Assembly (NCBI GenBank): GCA_022453515.1 | Contig: JAJNNY010000020.1 | Span: forward strand, 248,001 to 312,000 | Length of the DNA: 64,000 nucleotides | Direction: 5' to 3' | From: Astrocystis sublimbata | Taxonomy: Eukaryota > Ascomycota > Sordariomycetes > Xylariales > Xylariaceae | Part shown: one piece after another, positions 12,401 through 24,221 of the stretch | Layout of the letters: every line of letters starts with the position of its first letter | Position numbering within the stretch: the first letter of the stretch is position 1 | Position numbers and translations under genes: made by a program | Notes under the pieces: generated by a model | Told to the model about the DNA's origin: nothing | Databases searched by the model: none | What the model saw: the letters and a program-made list of their open reading frames with translations, nothing else

Positions 12401-14856
12401 GTGCGCGATACAACGGGTGGAATCGCAGGCTCCATCGCTGTTACGCTGGCCTAACATCACTCCCCCCAGCAACCGACTCAGAACAAGCACGAGATGATGT
12501 GGGCTCTTCTTGAGAGTTTTCCCATCCTCATACCATTAATTAGTCGTGTATGAAACTCAGTTACTCATGATAATAATACGGCAGAACACCGAGCAGGCCC
12601 GAGACCGCTCGTCACTTTGTGTTGTCGTTGTCATGGCGTGAATCACCGACTAACCCCCAGTCAGTTAGCCCAGGATCCGAGTCTGCCGGTCCTGCTACCC
12701 TAACGATGTCATACCCCCATGATCATTCATTCCTCCGCACGAGACTAGTGACCGTCCATAGTATCGACCTCCAATTTGTCCACTGCTGGTTATTGGCGAA
12801 GCAGGCGACGCAGGCGAGCAGGCGAGCAGGCTAGTGAGTGCACCGACAAAAGTATTGGCAATTCCTCCGCCCTCTTCTATAATCTATATATGTAAGCAAG
12901 GAGCCGGTTCCAAAACAGCGCTTGTCTAGGTATCTGGCCAATGTCCCAGTGGCGAATAAGGCCCGTCTCTCTACATACAGTAGTACTGTACTTATCTGTC
13001 TGGTCTTTCGGCTTACCAACTGGCCTCGCCTGGCTTACTGCGTACTTATCCAGAATCTACCTACCGCTTCGTGATGGAGGGTAGTATTGTGTCGTCCATA
13101 CCATTGCGTAGTCCAAACGGGTCCCACCAATGCCTCGTCATTCGCTGCCAATCTTTCCGTTAGGCCCATTCTCTGGCTCGGTCGGTGCTACTTAAGTAGA
13201 AGTTGGTGCTGTGTTGTGGTTGTGTGTGTGCTGCGTTGCCCTGCCCACCGACCACTGCCCTGGTCCTACCTGTGCTTGTGCCTGCTTGGGTATTGGTCTG
13301 TCTGTCTGTCTGTCTGTACATGGCTGTCAAGTCACATCACAGACGTTGTCTCTGCTAGGTAGCTGTTGTCTCTTCCAGGTAGATGTTGGCCTGATAATAC
13401 TGTACTGATTGAAGTTCATATCTGCACGCTACACTATTGCGTACGCTAACACCAGACGAGAGAGGTGGACGACCCATTCGTCGATCGTATGTAGTAGGCC
13501 GTGTTTAGTGGTAAGCCGACCTGCCTAGGTTTGCCTAGCCGTACCATTTGCACATGTGTGTAATATGCAATGGCGTTGAGACATCCATGAGATTGCCAAT
13601 CACCTACGCGGGTCGTGCCTCGGATCCCAGGGCCGTGCTGTTGCTGTGTCGGATCGGCCTTCGGCTGGGTAAATCTTCGAACCCCCGCTTACCTAATGAA
13701 AGTATGTTTGTACTTAAGTGGTGCGTGCGTACTTGCGTTGCGTTGGGCCCGACCTCTCTTACGAACACGAACGCAATAAGGTTATCGGGGGGTTCTAGAG
13801 TTCCCAGCCGGGTCTGCAACTTGGAAGGTAATGGATGTTTAGGTGCATATGATTACGTACGTACATGCGCATCAAGGTTGAAGTGCTCAAGTTGTACGCA
13901 CTGGAAGTGATATAAGCCACGTCGGAGTCATCGAAATATGTACCTAGGTACCTATGTAATCCAGCTACACCACGATTCCAAAGGTCGTCGTCTATATAAG
14001 GCCAAAGACGCAGGCGTCTTTGTTCTTTGTTCTCTCTCGTCTCTCACGCTGGTCCTCAGGCCTCTTTGCAATAGGTATAGGATAACCTATTCATTATTGT
14101 TTCTGTTCATACACCGATTATAATATAGAACTTGGAACCTCTTTGAAAGCACTCCACGGATTATTCATTATGTATTTTATTACGAGACCTTCTACAACAC
14201 CAATCACAGACATATTTAATCATTTCATAATAATTATTATTGTTTCATATTATATGCTAGGGGGTTGTTGTTCGTCCCAGCCCAGAAGAGTCCAATCAAG
14301 ATTGCCCGGCTCGTTGGACATGTCCAGTTTGTCCAACCGAGCTGTTCGGGCTATGATACAGATGGTCTCTAACTACCCCCATGATCCAAGATTCCCTTGG
14401 TATCTTTCCGTTTCTTCTTGTAATAACCCGGAGCTTCTGCCACAAGGGCAGTAAGGTGGTGTACTGCACCTCGAACTCCAAGGCTTCACCCAATTCCGCC
14501 GTCGCTGACATAAGGTCTGGTCTGGTCTGAGGCTCAGGGTCCTCTGATATGATTTAAGAAGAGTGTAGTGTAGTGGCAATGCAGTAATGTTTGATGGCAT
14601 ACTGACTGACACCTTGTGGTGTTATGGTCGCCTCTACTTGAGGACATTAGCGATTTCTCAACGGTGGCATCGTCGTGGATTGGGGTCGGTACCTACATTG
14701 GGTATGTAGGTATAGGTATACGTTGTTATAGAAAAAGCAGCACAGCTGAAGCGCGCTCGGCAGATAATCATTCGACGAGAAGAGAACAAGCCCTCCCTTG
14801 ACAGAGGGCACCACGCGATGGAGGAGACTAAACAAAACATTGAGGTTGTGACACAA
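9413..14856. other. Long non-coding stretch (5.4 kb)
   Basis: I find no credible gene on either strand. The left kilobase should be the promoter and leader of the LAMMER kinase and contains short repeats: a GTGC/CGTG run near 9670-9690 and three copies of 'actggggc' near 9829-9850. A TCTG microsatellite lies near 13298-13317. CCTA/TAGG clusters recur near 9630, 11489, 11685, 13950 and 14690. Confidence 0.5.
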
Positions 14857-16695
14857 TCACGATCCCACCCGTCTGAAGTGTTCCCTGCGCATCTGCCAAA
14901 GCGACGCAGGCTCCACGACGTTGACAGGTAGTTGCAGACGAAAGATGGCCTCTCCGATATTCTCGGGTATGTAATTCGACGGAAGAGGCTCGTGTATGAC
15001 CTCGATCGGGGCCTGATGCCTCTCCGCGTCCGGCAGCTTCGCGGCCACATGCTGCCACGCCTCGACCACGTCACCACACAGCACGTGCTGCCACGTCCCG
15101 CGCCAGGTGATGGAAGCCCGGCTGTCCTGTGCACGGTATATGAAGGCGGAGGCATATCCGATGCCGCCGTTCCATATCACAAAGGTGTGGAGCTGCGGCA
15201 TCCTCAGCGCAATGGCCGCCGCGTCGCATAGCAGCTCGTCGATCCGAGCCTGCTGTTCCGCGTTCGACTTGGGCTGAACCCCCGCCGTGATTTTCAGCGG
15301 CTCAGCCACTTGCCGGATGGTCCTTGAATGCAGGAGAGACGAGGTGAGCGCCAGAGATTGCAGACGCGGCCAGGTCCACGTGGACTGGCAGTGTCGGAAA
15401 ATGTGCTCGGCGTGGATAATGTGTGAGACCGCAACATGTTGTAGGTCGCGGCGTTTCGAGGCCACCGCTGCGCAGATGTGAGATGTGGCGAGAGCGACTG
15501 GAAGGGAATTGGGTCTACGACTTAAGGCTGTGAGGGGGGCATAGTGCCATTGGGAGTCCAAATATATCATCAGACTGTTGAGAGTCTCGAGAACATTCGC
15601 TCGTAGCTCATGAGCAAGGCCTAACTCCAAATATTAGCTGAGGACGATCAGGAGCCGCTTGGAACTTGGCAAGAAAATCGAGTTGCGTAATGCCTACTAC
15701 TATGGGCATGTACTATACGTACTTTGCAAACACAGTCCCATCACCTCATGTGTGTGCTCGAAAGGAATCCAAGGTTCATAAGATATATGCTCTAGACCGA
15801 CCAGGTGGCTGGTCAACCAGCCCAATCCACTTGGGAGAATAAAACGCCGGAGTTGTCGACGAATGACCAGGCTGGTCACCGCCCTCACTCGCGGCAGCTC
15901 TTCATCTAACTTAAAGGTAAGGGGTCGGAATAGCTGTATCATTGCCCGTCTCGGAGGTTTCTTTTTCTGGATACCGTCTTCCCAGCCGTGCTGCGGGTCA
16001 TGGTAATAATCCCCCATCTGAGGCGGAGCCGGTGCCGGTGCCGAGTCCCTGGGGTGGTCGACGTCAGAGGAGGACTGATGTATGGTCTTGAACCAATGTT
16101 CGCGGTCGCTCGGGGAGTATGCGTTGATCTCCAGCACCAAGCTCCCTGCTGGCTCCCACCTACTAAGGAATCGAAACAAACTCCGTATGGCATCAGTAAC
16201 AATGCCGCTGTTCATTGGACTCCATGTACGCTCGCTTAAGCAGCAGAAATATGTGTATCGCGGCAACTCCACCTCGAGACAGATGTGGCGGATCATCGGT
16301 CGCCTCTCTGGCGTGGCAATATGTCGCAAGGTTCTGACGCAATCCTTGCCCAGCAGAGTGATTTTCTGAAAATTAATCCGCTCGAGAGCGTACTTCCACT
16401 CTTTACATACGCACGCCAGAGATCCCCAGCCTGGATATTTATCACGTGAAATGATCTCCAAGATCATGAGCCGAAGCTCTGGAGGAAGAGAGTACCAATC
16501 CCCGACTTCGAACCTCGCTTTACGTTTTGAAGGGGTATCACACGCGGCAGACATGGATTTGCGGCGTTTAGAAGGCACATGTTGTTTTGGGGGGGGATCA
16601 CACGCGGCAGGCATGGTCTTGCAGCGTTTAGGAGGGAGACCTTGTTTGCGGGGGGAAGGGGGTTGGGCGGATGAATCTTCAAGGAAGGGCAGCAC
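14857..16695 (-). CDS. F-box protein, two exons, 578 aa
   Basis: Exons 16695-15723 and 15620-14857 join in frame through a GTACGT donor and a GTTAG acceptor to give 578 residues. An F-box is visible near residue 65: SLPPELRLMILEIISRDKYPGW followed by LACVCKEWKYALERI, the usual helix pattern for Skp1 binding. The rest has the mix of leucine-rich helices and aromatic residues common in the large fungal family of F-box proteins with degenerate substrate-recognition regions; no leucine-rich or WD repeats are clear. The N-terminal ~60 residues are basic and contain a 20-residue unit repeated twice. Expected role: substrate adaptor of an SCF ubiquitin ligase. Substrate unknown. Confidence 0.8.
16537..16656. 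repeat. Two 60-bp imperfect tandem repeats inside the F-box gene
   Basis: The unit beginning ATCACACGCGGCAG starts at 16537 and again at 16597, with about 75-80% identity by eye. It encodes a 20-residue repeat in the N-terminus of the F-box protein (each copy has Lys-Arg, Met and an AACD motif). Confidence 0.75.
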
Positions 16696-18407
16696 AGAGT
16701 CAGGGAACCGTCGTTAGCGGGTCCATTGCTTGCATTCGGATCGCTACCTGGTAAAGAAGAGATAGTAGGAGACTTGAGTGGAGGATGTTGGGCTCTGAGG
16801 TGATCTCGTAGATCCATATGCGGCGGATGTGTTAATAGCTGGCGTCGGAAGGGGTTTCGTGATTTCGTTCTTCTTCTTCCATTTTTTTCGTCTTGGTTGT
16901 GTTTGGGAAGCCTTGACTGGACAACACTTACGCTGAGTGAGCGAGGGCAAGCATTAAGAACTCCCCGCGGACGTGTTCTCATCTCTCTCTCCCGCAAAAC
17001 TCCGATTATCGGTGACCGCGCGTATCCGTAAATTATCTTACGATATCTTTTGCTGAAACTTTAACTGTCATGTTGAAGTATATGCACTCTGTATGTGGGA
17101 GGTTAGCCCCATGTCGTACAGAGAAGGAAGTGGAAGGAAGTGGAAGGAACGTGTACCATGAGCTACCAAATGAATCCGTGCATGCTCGATTTAGCGCCCA
17201 GAATCACCACCGTTACTAGTAAATTTAAGCCACTCACCCTAGACTAAAAAATAATAAAAAATAAATATAATAGAATACAAAGCTTAAAGTATAGAATGTA
17301 TGATGTTAATTAAACTTATCTTGGATACTTGTTGAATGGTTAGCGATTAAAATGGTAGCATTCTATATTTCACCTAATTTTGGTGGATCACTAAGGCACG
17401 GATTCAATTGTTACGGGACTGTATTCACCCATCACCCTTACGAGAAAGGGGGTGACCCGTCAAAGTCTCGATATAAGAATCAACCTTTGGATATTCCTGC
17501 TAGATATCATCTTTTCGATCAGTGTTATAAAGTAACTGTTTAACCGCCCGTTTCTCTTTGAATAGGTTGAATGCCTTGCCTGAAGACATGTCCATATTGT
17601 TAACCTTATGGAGTTGAGATGTCGCGTGTGTGCTGAGTAGTTAATGACGATGTGCTATAACTACCTGCCAACGGCCGGGGTACAACCATCGAAGGTTCTA
17701 CGGTCTGTGGTTCTACGGTTTGTGGCTCTACGGTTTATGGTTATATTTTATGACTAGGGATACCCTCACCGTGCCTCCCTCGAAATTTAGTAGCCCACCC
17801 TGAACGCCCGTAGAAAGTGGCTACACTCTCAGCTCTGACTTCCTCCGGCAACCGTGCCTCTTACAATATTACATCGACTGCTTCTACTCAGTCGCGGCTC
17901 ATCTACGTGGGCAGCGTTGCACTGAACCTAGGTACCAGAAAGTTAATCTAAATATTGCATGTTACCTTACAGACACGACGAGAGCATATATGTAGAAATC
18001 CGGCCTATGCGACAAAAGAAGATAATATCCCCCGCTACACGAAACGAAGGAATAGATGTCCGCTCGCAGGTACGCACACTACCATATAGCAGACATCTAT
18101 TGTTCGTATGGCATGCCTGGATGTTACCTTAGCTACCTACCTAGGTTCCACGCAGCACGCCATCAAGCGCAAGCACGGGCAAGCACAGTCCGAGTATCGC
18201 AGCGTCACACTGATTCTGATTCTCAGACTCAGCTAGCGTTCATCGTGATGACTTGCATACCTGCACATACATACATCTCACCTATGTATCCTATTGTACT
18301 AAATGCTCATCCCACCTGCCGAAGCAGAGTTAAACAAAAGTGAGCCGGGTGCTAGCAAAGGGCGCTGGCTAGATATACAATAATGTCAGGTGTCACGGTA
18401 GCAAGGG

Positions 18408-18594
18408 CTTCACTATGGCCTAGGGGCTCCCCTATAGTGTCTGTTTGGGCTACTAGATCTGTATATATAATGACTAGGCGACTCCCACTATATAGGAAAG
18501 CCCAGGAATCAATAGAATTAACCCCTGACCCCTACTATACTACTTCACTACTAGGCCACTGCTATATTCCTTCACTCTGGTGCAGAAGCACTTG
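18408..18594. repeat. Dispersed repeat, copy A
   Basis: This segment aligns over its whole length with 52388-52575 on the same strand. Shared blocks include CACTATG, AGGGGCTCC, GACTAGGCGA, GAATCAATAG, CCTGACCCCTACTAT, TATTCCTTCACT and CACTTGA. Internal arms CCTATAGTG (18431-18439) and CACTATATAGG (18486-18496) can fold back on each other. No open frame and no clear terminal repeats; probably a short non-autonomous element. Confidence 0.75.
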
Positions 18595-20541
18595 ACAAAT
18601 AACTGACTCACATTTCTTTAACTCGGCCTCACCTGCTGCCAGGCATTCAGGGTTGCCTAGTCGAATCGGGCCTCATCAGGTTAAACTATCGGCTTGCCAT
18701 CACAAGAACGCCATCTCACCACGTTGTCGTTGTCTGTATGTGGCTCCCGCTCGATACTTTCAAAGTTGTTTCAAGTTCTGTTTAAGATAAATAGGTAGGT
18801 ACTCTAAAACGAACTCAGAACTAGGTAAGTTAGGATCGCATGCGCACACTTTCAATATCCTCAGCTCCGGATATCCTATCGATAAAAGCACTACCTACGT
18901 AAAGGAAACCATCGATATAGTTGCTTACGACGCCCATGCCAAAGATCACTACGTCCAGGACCGGGGTTCATACATGGGCGCGGCGCATACGCACCGTAAT
19001 ATGGATAAAGTTAAGTCACTGCAGTTAGGTAAGCAGCAATCATCCCGGGGACGGAATGAACACGGAGCGGAAAAAACAACGACACACGGCGCATATGCAC
19101 CGCAACATAGACGAAGATAAATTATTACAGCCACGTGTTACCCCGGGGAAAGGAATGAAAACGAATCGGGAAAAAACGAGAAGAAGAAACAACAACCACA
19201 AGAAGTTAGAGGAATTCGGTGCTATTTCGTCTTCGTGACCTTCAAGGTATGTGAACCTGTTTCGCAACTTCATACGATCGGAGGCAGGGATGCTGTACGA
19301 GAACGATGCAGAGTATTACACCACTGACTAATCGTACACGCAGTGTTCTCCTCCGATTGGATGTATTTAAAAGTTGGGATCGCATCCTCAATTTTCTACT
19401 AAAATTCACTGCCCGCCCACTGTCATTATCACGCAAGCGAAATATGTTGAACTATCTACCTACCTATTCGAAATCGAGTTCGAGTCGTGAGCCATATCTC
19501 CTAGCTGGTAGAAATGATGTCAACTATATCCCTTCGTTTCCTACATTCCCTTCTCAGAGATCAGAAAGAAGCCTACGTTTAAAGGCAGGTAGGTAGGTAT
19601 CATTGCTGGAACCTTGGATACGCGCGTCCTGAGCACAAATCTATACTTACCCAGTGGCAGAACAGATAAATACACATAAATCTATCTACGACCCCATTTT
19701 CTCTTCAGCTTAACCCTGAACACTCTGCGCATGTCCGTATGCCCTTCATGCCCTTCGTATCCTTCGTGTCCTTCACGATCTGCGGTCCCTGCATTCCCTT
19801 CATGCCCTCCCAATCCCAAGTAAGCAGCAACTTAACAATCGACCAACCAATCAAAAAACCCCATCAGGCCAAGAAAATCCCTCCAGGTCCTCCCAGGGCG
19901 CGAGGGGCATAAGGGTGCGAAGGGCACGTAGGTAAATACGTATTACCTACCTAGTGCCAATGCCCCTTCGACGCAGCCACGCAGCCAGCCTCCCGGGATT
20001 TGCCCCCCATCTCCTTCTCTTCCGCATGAACTGGCGGACTCTTGTACAGGCAGCTTACCTTAGCTTGTCAAACCTGCTTGCCAAATCTACTGACCTACCT
20101 ACCTATCAAAGCAAACACACGGGTGCTACAGGTGCTACAAGTGCTACGGTGTCACTCACTCACTCACTAACTCACTCTCCCACTCACTAACTTAATCACC
20201 CAGTCACTAATTCACTCACTATTAACTGACTAGAGAATCCCGAGGGGGGTGACGAGAGGATACTCAGTAACTATCAAGGCACGACAAGATGGATAAATGA
20301 CAAGAGGGAGGGTAAGGTATCACGAAGATTACAAATTACCCGACTACAACTTCCAGTCACTGTCGCAGGGAACGAGGGAAGCGGGGTATTGCAGAAGTAA
20401 GCAGATAGGTACGTAGGTAGGTAGGTGGCACGACATATGAAAAATGATTACTGATATACGAAACAGACAGACGCTAGAGGATGTTTTGGGTACTCAGAGT
20501 CGGTCAGTATCTAAGTAATTACCTGTCACGGAACAACGACG

Positions 20542-20567
20542 CCGTTAGTTCCATGCGGAACTAACGG
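20542..20567. repeat. Perfect 11-bp inverted repeat with 4-nt loop
   Basis: CCGTTAGTTCC (20542-20552) and GGAACTAACGG (20557-20567) are exact reverse complements separated by ATGC. No gene is near enough to assign a role; there is no following T tract. Confidence 0.7.
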
Positions 20568-21299
20568 TATATATGCTCTACCTCCTCCGCGACAGTACGG
20601 AAGTACCAGCATGGGAGGTATGCATCGTATCTCTCTCTCTATCAATCGAGTCGCCCATACATGTGTGCATATACGCGCGTCGGGAAACAAGTCCTAAGGG
20701 ATGATTTGAGAGATGACCAAAGTGTGTTGATGTCTAAGTATAAACGTACCTATTGATATCGAATCTAATCATGATTCCTCCCATCCAGCCCGGGGTATCC
20801 GACCATTTCTTTTACCCTCGCCAAACCAAACGCCTAACCCCGGATCCATATCCTGGGAGTTCAACTGAGACAAAGATCCCACCTGACTCGGTTAGGTGCT
20901 TATGTAATCAGAGGCCCCAGAGCGTGTAACATGTTCTACCCGTTGTGATCCCATGTCCGGAAAGGAGTGAACGGGTACGGTACGGCCATGTACCGGTCCC
21001 GGTCCCGAATTATCCCGTCCTGAGCCGTTGGCTCTTCCCTTCCTTTTCTCCCGCCCCCTCTCCGTTCTTGTGTAGCGCCTATGGAGCCAACGGAGTCCAG
21101 TATCTAGCTCTATGTAATATATCTAATTCTTCTCCTTCTTCGGATATTTTCCATGCCTGCAAAATGACTCTCGCTTTCGCTTATAAAGAGTGCCTGGCTA
21201 AAAGAAATATTCAACCCATACTGCCTCGAGGTCAAAGCAGGGCGTATGTATGAGCATAGGTAGGTAAGGGTATAGGTATGGAGATCAAGTTGGTATCTC

Positions 21300-22614
21300 T
21301 TAGATCCCCCGATTGAAAACAACCAACCCCCCTTCGCCTCCTTTCCCATGAAACTCCTCCTCAAGACTCTCGGCACTGATCCTCTGCCTCTGAGGGAACG
21401 CAGCTAAGGCCAGCGGCAGCGCGATGTAGCTCATACCGAGGATCAACCCCAGGTTCACAGGAGTCGTGAAGCGCGGGTTATTCCTCAGCCAATTTGTCCT
21501 CTGCAATCTTACCAAAATCAGCGGCGGCACGACCATGATGGGGCTACTATTCAGCACCCGCGACAGCGCCGTCTCAGCGACAGCTAGGGTAGCCGCCTTC
21601 TTGCTCTTTCCCAGCGAGGGGACCTCGCTCTCGGCTTTTCCTTCAGCGGCGAGTCTCTTCTTGTCTAGCTCCGAAAGGACGGGGTAGACGTCGATGCCGC
21701 GCCGCATTTCCTCGCCGCGCATGAGGAAGACATTCAGAAAACCTGCTGAGGCGACGGCTGCGAAGGGCACGAGGCGGCCGAGGATGAGCTTGGTGGAGGG
21801 CGAGACGCGCTTGAGGCGGGGCACGAGGGCGTTGAGGCCGACAGCCACGGAGCACGAGGCGCCGACGGCGAGGCAGTAGGATTGCGCGAGCTTGGAGTAT
21901 GAGAGGGGCGTCGACTTGTTGGCGTTTGCGTTGTTGATGGCTACGTTGAGGGATTGGTTGCCCCATTGCCAGAGGATGGTACCGACGTTCTGTGATGTAA
22001 GCGAGTAGTCAGTTTATATATTCTCGTTGAACACTTCGTTTATGCTGGGGTCGTTGTGTTATATCATATAAGTATCGGAGAGGGGCGCGGAAGGCATAGC
22101 ACATACCGATAGACCTGGCGTAAGCATGCCCGCCGTCACAACCAAGTTGGACAAGGCGAAGCACGACATGCGAAAGGGCAGCAGGACGGGCTCGCCTGTG
22201 TCTGATCGCACCGTATCCATTAGCCAAATCCAACACCACAATAGGGGCACATCGGATCGTATGCGACGAGGAGAAGGAGTGCAAGGAGCGCAGGGTTCGT
22301 GGCCGTACCAGGATGTATGGTCGAGTCGACAATCTTCTTGGCCTTCCACAGCTCGGGGGTCATGTCCTTGACGTCGCCCTGCTTGTAGGCCTGGACCAGC
22401 TTCTTCGCATTGTCGAGACCGCTCTTGCCCGCGAGGAGAGTCCTGTCACGGGCGCATCAGTCAGTTCGCATTTCCTCCTTTAAAATATAGAATATGTAGT
22501 AGAAACACACGTGGGATCGGTGATGCTGGCGGTATGGCGCACGCGGCCCCAGTAGGTGGTCAGGTCGTACTGCGACTCGGGCAGCTCCCGGTTGCCGGGG
22601 ATCGAGGCAGACAT
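21300..22614 (-). CDS. fsf1: Sideroflexin (mitochondrial amino-acid/tricarboxylate carrier family), four exons, 340 aa
   Basis: Exons 22614-22511, 22442-22309, 22201-22107 and 21989-21300 join in frame to give 340 residues, the normal length of the family. The N-terminus MSASIPGNRELPESQYDLTT continues into the family hallmark HPDTGEPVLLPFRMS. Hydrophobic segments follow near LSNLVVTAGML, in the serine-containing CLAVGASCSVAVGLNALV part, LVPFAAVASAGFLNVFLMRG, and LGLILGMSYIALPLALAAFP, consistent with the multi-pass inner mitochondrial membrane topology. Human homologues carry serine into mitochondria and yeast Fsf1 is the fungal member. Housekeeping gene; the flanks give no link to the cluster. 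Confidence 0.92.
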
Positions 22615-23296
22615 CGTTGTTGGGATTTCCGTTTGGTGTTTGGAAACAAGACTGGCCTCGGAGAGACGACGACTGGTATATCAACAACGATTGTGCCGCA
22701 ATTGGCTTGGCCCTGGCAAGGGGGAGCTAAGAGAGCGCAGGTGTCGCAAACGCGACTCGTCTCATTGGCGGTGTGTTTGTGAGTGGTAAGTGGTAAGTGG
22801 TGAGTGGGATGGGATGGGATGGGATGGGATGAGATGTTCCCAAGGTATTAGAGCGAGATCGGCGCTGCGGCACGCTACAGACGCTGTACCACGGCACCAC
22901 CCCACCAGTTGGCCGCGGCTACCCGTCTGTACTACACCAACCAACCTCCATCGTGACTGCCCTTTTCGCAACACCAACAGTACTTAAGTTTCTAGTTAAG
23001 TGAAATAGATAGAAGACCTTACTTAGATCAGCAATGACATAGTCATGTGGTGAGCGAACTACCTAGTTTAGGGCTTGGCCATGCATTGAACCTGCAGGCT
23101 ACCGCTATTGAAGGTTGGGGACCTGGCTTGCCCGGGCACGGAAACAGCCGTGAGGGGGGGTACTTCCATCCATGCATTATCATTTACAGTATCCATGCAA
23201 TACAACATCAACCTCAGGCCAACCTACCAACAACCACTGCCTGCATCTCGCAAAAATTATGCGTCAGGTATCACATAACTAAGCAAAATATCCACA
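22615..23296. other. Intergenic stretch with a GGGAT microsatellite
   Basis: Promoter side of fsf1. A pentanucleotide repeat of GGGAT (about five perfect units) lies at about 22806-22832. No gene is supported. Confidence 0.55.
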
Positions 23297-23389
23297 CGAC
23301 CTCGGCCGGACTCGAACCGACAATCTCTAGAGTATCACATCAACAAAGGACACCGAAATCTAGCGCCCTAGCCATTAGGCCACGAGGCC
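23297..23389 (-). tRNA. tRNA-Arg (anticodon TCG) with a 20-nt intron
   Basis: On the minus strand the acceptor arm GGCCTCG pairs with CGAGGTC (one G-U pair). The T arm GTCGG/CCGGC carries loop TTCGAGT. The D arm contains the AATGGCTA loop. The anticodon stem CTAGA/TCTAG encloses 27 nt: a 7-nt loop TT-TCG-G-C with a 20-nt intron inserted one base 3' of the anticodon. TCG reads CGA codons, hence arginine. The discriminator base is G. Confidence 0.9.
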
Positions 23390-24221
23390 CTCGTCGGACC
23401 GGTGAATAGCAGATGACATTCTCAAGAGCAACAGTTTAATATATTGCAAAGAATTGAAATACCTATGTCACGATCAGTTCATACGGCCCTGCAAAGCTGC
23501 GGCTGAAATATGCATAAGTAAAGAAGGGATATGTCACATAGCTACCTCAGGTGCCTAGCTAATCTTTTTCATCTAAGAATAATTATTATAGATCAGCTTC
23601 TAGGATACCAAATGAAATAAAGAGGGAAAAGTTAAGCAATAATGGAAGCTTAATTCTCCATAGCAATAAGGGTAGATAAGTCAACGCAGGCACCACGATA
23701 CTATGTGTTTACTAGGTAGACTCTTAATGCCTGTTTTCTTACCTACTCTACTTGCTTACTATATTATCATCTACACTATTGTGCTAACCTCGAGGCTAAG
23801 GATCTCAAGCCGTCGGTCTTTCATTCTCTTTCGCATTTGATGATAGCAATAAGAGTCAATCGATCGAAATTGATATGGCCGCATATATATAATCAGTCCG
23901 GATCGTGTACAATCTTCGGAACGTCTTAGCCTTAGACAATATTGGTCTTCACTCATGCCACCAGCCAGATGCGAATTTACACGTCAAACGCAATACCTTA
24001 TATTAATCACTTGTTCGCTAAACATCGGGATGCATATCATCAACATTCCCGGGTCATTGTTGGTATCATAATCATATTTGCCTATCAATACTGTCATCAG
24101 CTTGTGAGCAACGGCTCTGTTGCCACAAGTCTCGTTTTCCCTGTGCGGCGCTCTCCGCCACCACAAAAGTCATTCGCACTTGTAATTCCATGAACCATCA
24201 CACCACACTACTTGCCCAGTG
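23390..24221. other. Intergenic stretch, nothing recognised
   Basis: AT-leaning sequence between the tRNA-Arg gene and the 3' end of the poly-serine membrane protein. I see no gene or structured repeat. Confidence 0.5.

Larger units (their letters stand above)
16696..21299. other. Long non-coding stretch (4.6 kb) with AT-rich and repeat patches
   Basis: No gene is supported. An AT-rich patch lies at about 17215-17340. A dispersed repeat copy occurs near 18408-18594. Short imperfect repeats of a 'cccttc' type occur near 19738-19800, CACT-type microsatellite near 20153-20220, and a perfect hairpin at 20542-20567. CCTA/TAGG clusters are frequent (18133, 18790, 19455, 19585, 19930, 20095, 20410). 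Confidence 0.5.

Noticed and set aside
13660..13710. Possible tRNA T-arm (TTCGAACCCCC)
   Set aside because: No matching acceptor, D or anticodon arms could be built around it on either strand.
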